Shown here: positions 61,454 through 64,000 of the stretch, piece after piece
Layout of the letters: each line of letters begins with the position of its first letter
How positions within the stretch are numbered: the stretch's first letter is position 1
Assembly: GCF_000621865.1 (NCBI RefSeq)
Contig: NZ_KK211359.1
Location: 216,592 to 280,591, forward strand
Direction: 5' to 3'
Length of the DNA stretch: 64,000 nt
Source: Pseudobutyrivibrio sp. MD2005
Lineage (GTDB): Bacteria; Bacillota; Clostridia; Lachnospirales; Lachnospiraceae
Translations under genes and position numbers: made by a program
Notes under the pieces: generated by a model
The model's input: only the letters and a program-made list of their open reading frames with translations
The model's database searches: none
Told to the model about the DNA's origin: nothing

Positions 61454-62542
61454 ATGCACGATTTAATCATTAATTACGAGGGTAAACCTTGTTACGAGAT
61501 TTGTTTTAGGCCTGATTTTAGTGATTTACTTGAGCTTTTTAATTCAGAGGTAAATCATGTATACGATAACATCTGTATCGTTTCTGATTCAAATGTTGCC
61601 CCAATATATCTTGCTGAGGTTTTGGATATATTCAAGCAAACATCCAGTAATGTTTGTTCCTTCAGTTTTGATGCCGGTGAGGCTTCCAAGAATCTTGATA
61701 CAGTCAATATGCTTTATGAACATTTGATTCTTAAGCATTTTACCAGGAATTCACTGCTTGTAGCTCTTGGCGGTGGCGTTGTGGGTGACTTGACAGGTTT
61801 CGCTGCAGCCACATTCCTTAGAGGAATTGATTTTATCCAAATACCAACCACCTTATTATCTCAAGTCGATAGCTCTGTTGGTGGCAAGACTGGTGTAGAT
61901 TTTAAAGGCTACAAAAACATGGTTGGAGCATTTTATATGCCTCGCCTTGTATATATGAATCTAGACACACTAAACACTCTCGATGATTACAATTTTGCTT
62001 GCGGAATGGGTGAAGTTGTTAAGAGCGCATTGATTGCAAACAAAGGCTTTTATCAGTGGCTCAAAGACAATAAACAAGCGATTTTGAATAAAGACTATGA
62101 AGCCCTTGCACATACTGTTTCAGAATGCTGTAAAATAAAGGGCCACGTCGTTGAAATAGATCCTAAAGAGAAAGGCATCAGAGCTTATCTTAATTTCGGT
62201 CACACCCTTGGTCATGCTATTGAAAAGCTTAGCAACTTTAAGCTAGGTCACGGTCAATGCGTAAGCCTTGGAATGGTTTGTGCCATGCATTTATCTGCAA
62301 AACTAGGATATGTGAATCAAAATGAAGTTTCAGATGTAATTGACACTTTGAAAGCCTTTGATTTGCCTGTATCTTTATCAAATTTATCTGCAGATGATAT
62401 TGTTTTAGCATCTAAGTCAGACAAGAAAATGGCCGGGGCTAAAATCAAATTCATAGTCCTCAAAGCTATTGGAGAAGCAGCCGCTTATATGGATTTTAGC
62501 GACGAAGATTTAAAATATAGTATTGAACAGGTATTAGATTAA
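61454..62542 (+). CDS. aroB: 3-dehydroquinate synthase
   Basis: Second step of the shikimate pathway: DAHP to 3-dehydroquinate with NAD+ and a divalent metal. The 362-residue product shows the NAD loop GGGVVGDLTGFAAATFLRG near 104-122, QVDSSVGGKTGVDF near 137-150, and metal histidines in YLNFGHTLGHAIE near 247-259. It stands alone here, with no other aro genes. It starts 57 bases after sepF, behind a terminator, and ends coupled to lspA (stop/start overlap). Confidence 0.97.
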   Translation: MHDLIINYEGKPCYEICFRPDFSDLLELFNSEVNHVYDNICIVSDSNVAPIYLAEVLDIFKQTSSNVCSFSFDAGEASKNLDTVNMLYEHLILKHFTRNSLLVALGGGVVGDLTGFAAATFLRGIDFIQIPTTLLSQVDSSVGGKTGVDFKGYKNMVGAFYMPRLVYMNLDTLNTLDDYNFACGMGEVVKSALIANKGFYQWLKDNKQAILNKDYEALAHTVSECCKIKGHVVEIDPKEKGIRAYLNFGHTLGHAIEKLSNFKLGHGQCVSLGMVCAMHLSAKLGYVNQNEVSDVIDTLKAFDLPVSLSNLSADDIVLASKSDKKMAGAKIKFIVLKAIGEAAAYMDFSDEDLKYSIEQVLD

Positions 62543-63069
62543 TGAAAGAACGTAATAATAAATATGTTATGATTTGGAATATTGTAATCATTTTGTTACT
62601 GATATTCCTTGATCAGATTACAAAAATTGGAGCAATAGCCTTTTTAAAGGACAAGGCTGATATCATCCTTATCAAAGGTGTTTTGCAGCTACATTATCTT
62701 GAAAACACTGGCGCTGCATTTTCAATGCTTGAAGGCAAGCAGCTTTTATTTTCAATTATCACACCGATACTATGCGTAGGATTGTTATATATCCTCGGAA
62801 AGATGCCTAAAACAAACAAAAACCTGCCACTGAATTATATAATTGTATTTCTTGTAGCTGGCGCCATCGGTAATTACATCGATAGAATAATGAATCATTA
62901 TGTAGTTGATTTCATTTATGTTTCTCTAATAAATTTCCCTGTATTTAACGTTGCCGATTGTTATGTGACAGTTTCAGTAATACTTTTGTTTATCCTTATT
63001 ATGTTCTATTATAAGGATGAAGATTTAGAGGAATTAAAGCAACATTTAAGGTTTAAGAAGAATGGATGA
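62542..63069 (+). CDS. lspA: Lipoprotein signal peptidase II
   Basis: Aspartic membrane protease that cleaves the signal peptide of lipid-modified prolipoproteins, such as the DUF3048 lipoprotein in this window. The 175-residue product has four membrane helices, the DQITK and LENTGAAFSML blocks, and the catalytic aspartates in GNYIDRIMNHYVVDF and FNVADCYV. It overlaps aroB by one base and the RluD-type gene by 8. Confidence 0.96.
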   Translation: MKERNNKYVMIWNIVIILLLIFLDQITKIGAIAFLKDKADIILIKGVLQLHYLENTGAAFSMLEGKQLLFSIITPILCVGLLYILGKMPKTNKNLPLNYIIVFLVAGAIGNYIDRIMNHYVVDFIYVSLINFPVFNVADCYVTVSVILLFILIMFYYKDEDLEELKQHLRFKKNG

Positions 63070-63979
63070 ATTTAATCTTTCAATTGAAGATTCAAGCGAT
63101 GAAGGTATTCGCATAGACAAATATCTTGCATCAGCTTTACCAGAAAAATCTAGAAGCTACTATCAAAAAGCTATTGATAGTGGCTTTGTTTTGGTTAATG
63201 GAAAGCAGGTTAAATCTAAATATCAAACAAAGCTTGGCGACGAAATTGTAGTAAGTATTGAGCCGGTCAAAGAAATAGACATTGAGCCAGAGGATATCCC
63301 TATTGATATTCTTTACGAAGATGAAGATCTAATTGTGGTAAATAAGCCAAAGGGGATGGTGGTTCATCCCGCTCCAGGCCATTATTCTGGTACACTTGTG
63401 AATGCTTTGATGTTTCATTGCAAAGATTCGTTATCAGGTATAAACGGAGAAATCCGTCCTGGAATCGTGCATCGAATCGATATGAATACCACCGGTTCGC
63501 TTTTAGTATGTAAGAATGATAAAGCTCATAACGATATTGCAGCTCAAATTAAAGTTCATTCAGTTAATCGAATTTATAAAGGAATCGTGGTTGGCAATTT
63601 CAAAGATGAAGAAGGCACTATAAACGCTCCTATAGGCCGAAATCCGAAAGATAGAAAGAAGATGGCTGTTGTTCCCGATGGAAGAGATGCAATTACTCAT
63701 TTCACCGTTTTAGAGCAATATAAAGGATTTAGTTTCGTTCAATTCAAACTTGAAACCGGGCGTACGCATCAGATTCGTGTACATATGGCTCATATCGGTC
63801 ATCCGCTTTTAGGTGACGATGTATATGGAAAGCCTGTAAAAAATCTACAAGGCCAAACACTTCATGCCGAAACGATTGGCTTTGTACAGCCTACAACAAA
63901 GGAATATGTAGAGGTAAAAGCACCTCTTCCTGAATATTTTGAAAAACTATTAGAAAAACATAGAAAGGAAATTAAGTAG
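63062..63979 (+). CDS. RluD-type 23S rRNA/tRNA pseudouridine synthase
   Basis: A 305-residue pseudouridine synthase with an N-terminal S4 RNA-binding domain (about 15-75, RIDKYLASALPEKSRSYYQKAI) and the RluA-family catalytic domain. The catalytic Asp lies in GIVHRIDMNTTGSLLV near residue 140, and HQIRVHMAHIGHPLLGDDVYG lies near 235. RluD versus YlyB-type specificity cannot be decided. The lspA-rluD/ylyB order is widely conserved in Firmicutes. Confidence 0.93.
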   Translation: MDEFNLSIEDSSDEGIRIDKYLASALPEKSRSYYQKAIDSGFVLVNGKQVKSKYQTKLGDEIVVSIEPVKEIDIEPEDIPIDILYEDEDLIVVNKPKGMVVHPAPGHYSGTLVNALMFHCKDSLSGINGEIRPGIVHRIDMNTTGSLLVCKNDKAHNDIAAQIKVHSVNRIYKGIVVGNFKDEEGTINAPIGRNPKDRKKMAVVPDGRDAITHFTVLEQYKGFSFVQFKLETGRTHQIRVHMAHIGHPLLGDDVYGKPVKNLQGQTLHAETIGFVQPTTKEYVEVKAPLPEYFEKLLEKHRKEIK

Positions 63980-63980
63980 C

Positions 63981-64000
63981 ATGCAACAATATGAATACAT
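63981..64000 (+). CDS. Start of a gene truncated by the window end
   Basis: An ATG two bases after the preceding stop codon opens a frame (MQQYEY) that runs off the end. AAGGAAA about 11 bases upstream could serve as its ribosome-binding site. Nothing more can be said about the product. Confidence 0.4.

Overview
The window looks like a chromosomal segment of a low-GC Gram-positive anaerobe of the Lachnospiraceae. A Butyrivibrio/Pseudobutyrivibrio-type rumen or gut organism is my best guess; this is inferred from protein flavour and gene order, not from a search. All roughly 52 genes lie on the + strand. I see no rRNA, tRNA, transposase, phage gene or CRISPR array. Coding density is high, and only two stretches over 300 bp lack genes.

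Layout: 1-4515 holds the 3' end of a type II topoisomerase A subunit, a HAD phosphatase, a CPBP protease, a DUF308-like membrane protein and a DUF2974 hydrolase. 4531-6670 is the groES-groL operon, with a perfect CIRCE operator and a terminator. 6672-7384 is a very large imperfect palindrome (element A). 7477-10322 carries degV, purA and a DUF4340 protein. 10442-16904 is a polysaccharide and cyclic-nucleotide region: a GH5 cellulase fused to a cellulose-synthase-type GT2 and a PilZ-like domain, a protein with two cyclic-nucleotide-binding domains, a sugar isomerase-like protein and a PAS-class III nucleotide cyclase. 17053-24821 has rpsO, pnp, an ABC-F ATPase, rex, a coiled-coil protein, a CorC-like CBS protein and yebC. 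24854-31984 has glgA, ftsK, fhs and a zinc-ribbon/TPR protein. 32151-32761 is element B, the inverted second copy of element A. 32819-49753 has rlmH, pyrimidine phosphorylase, phoH, a degenerate PgpH-like gene, ybeY, a DUF3048 lipoprotein, a flippase, two flavoproteins, mutS-mutL-miaA and a methionine gamma-lyase-like gene. 49792-63979 is a cell-shape and envelope cluster (mreBCD, PBP2, minC, rodA, mgsA-like, D,D-carboxypeptidase, HlyD-like, yggS, sepF) followed by aroB, lspA and a RluD-type synthase.

The most unusual content is the A/B pair. Each copy folds back on itself over 600-700 bp. The two copies share a core of about 470 bp in opposite orientation. At its centre the core can form a three-way junction with two small hairpins. 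Differences between the copies are often compensatory, and the outer stems differ almost completely in sequence between copies yet stay complementary within each copy. I do not recognise this as a named RNA or repeat family. It could be a large structured RNA, a DNA cruciform element or a fold-back mobile element.

Other points of note are the cellulase-synthase fusion, an mgsA-like gene lacking the catalytic Asp, a PgpH-position gene with a broken HD motif, minC without minD/minE beside it, an intrinsic-terminator hairpin inside a coding sequence, and a long hairpin that contains the groESL promoter.
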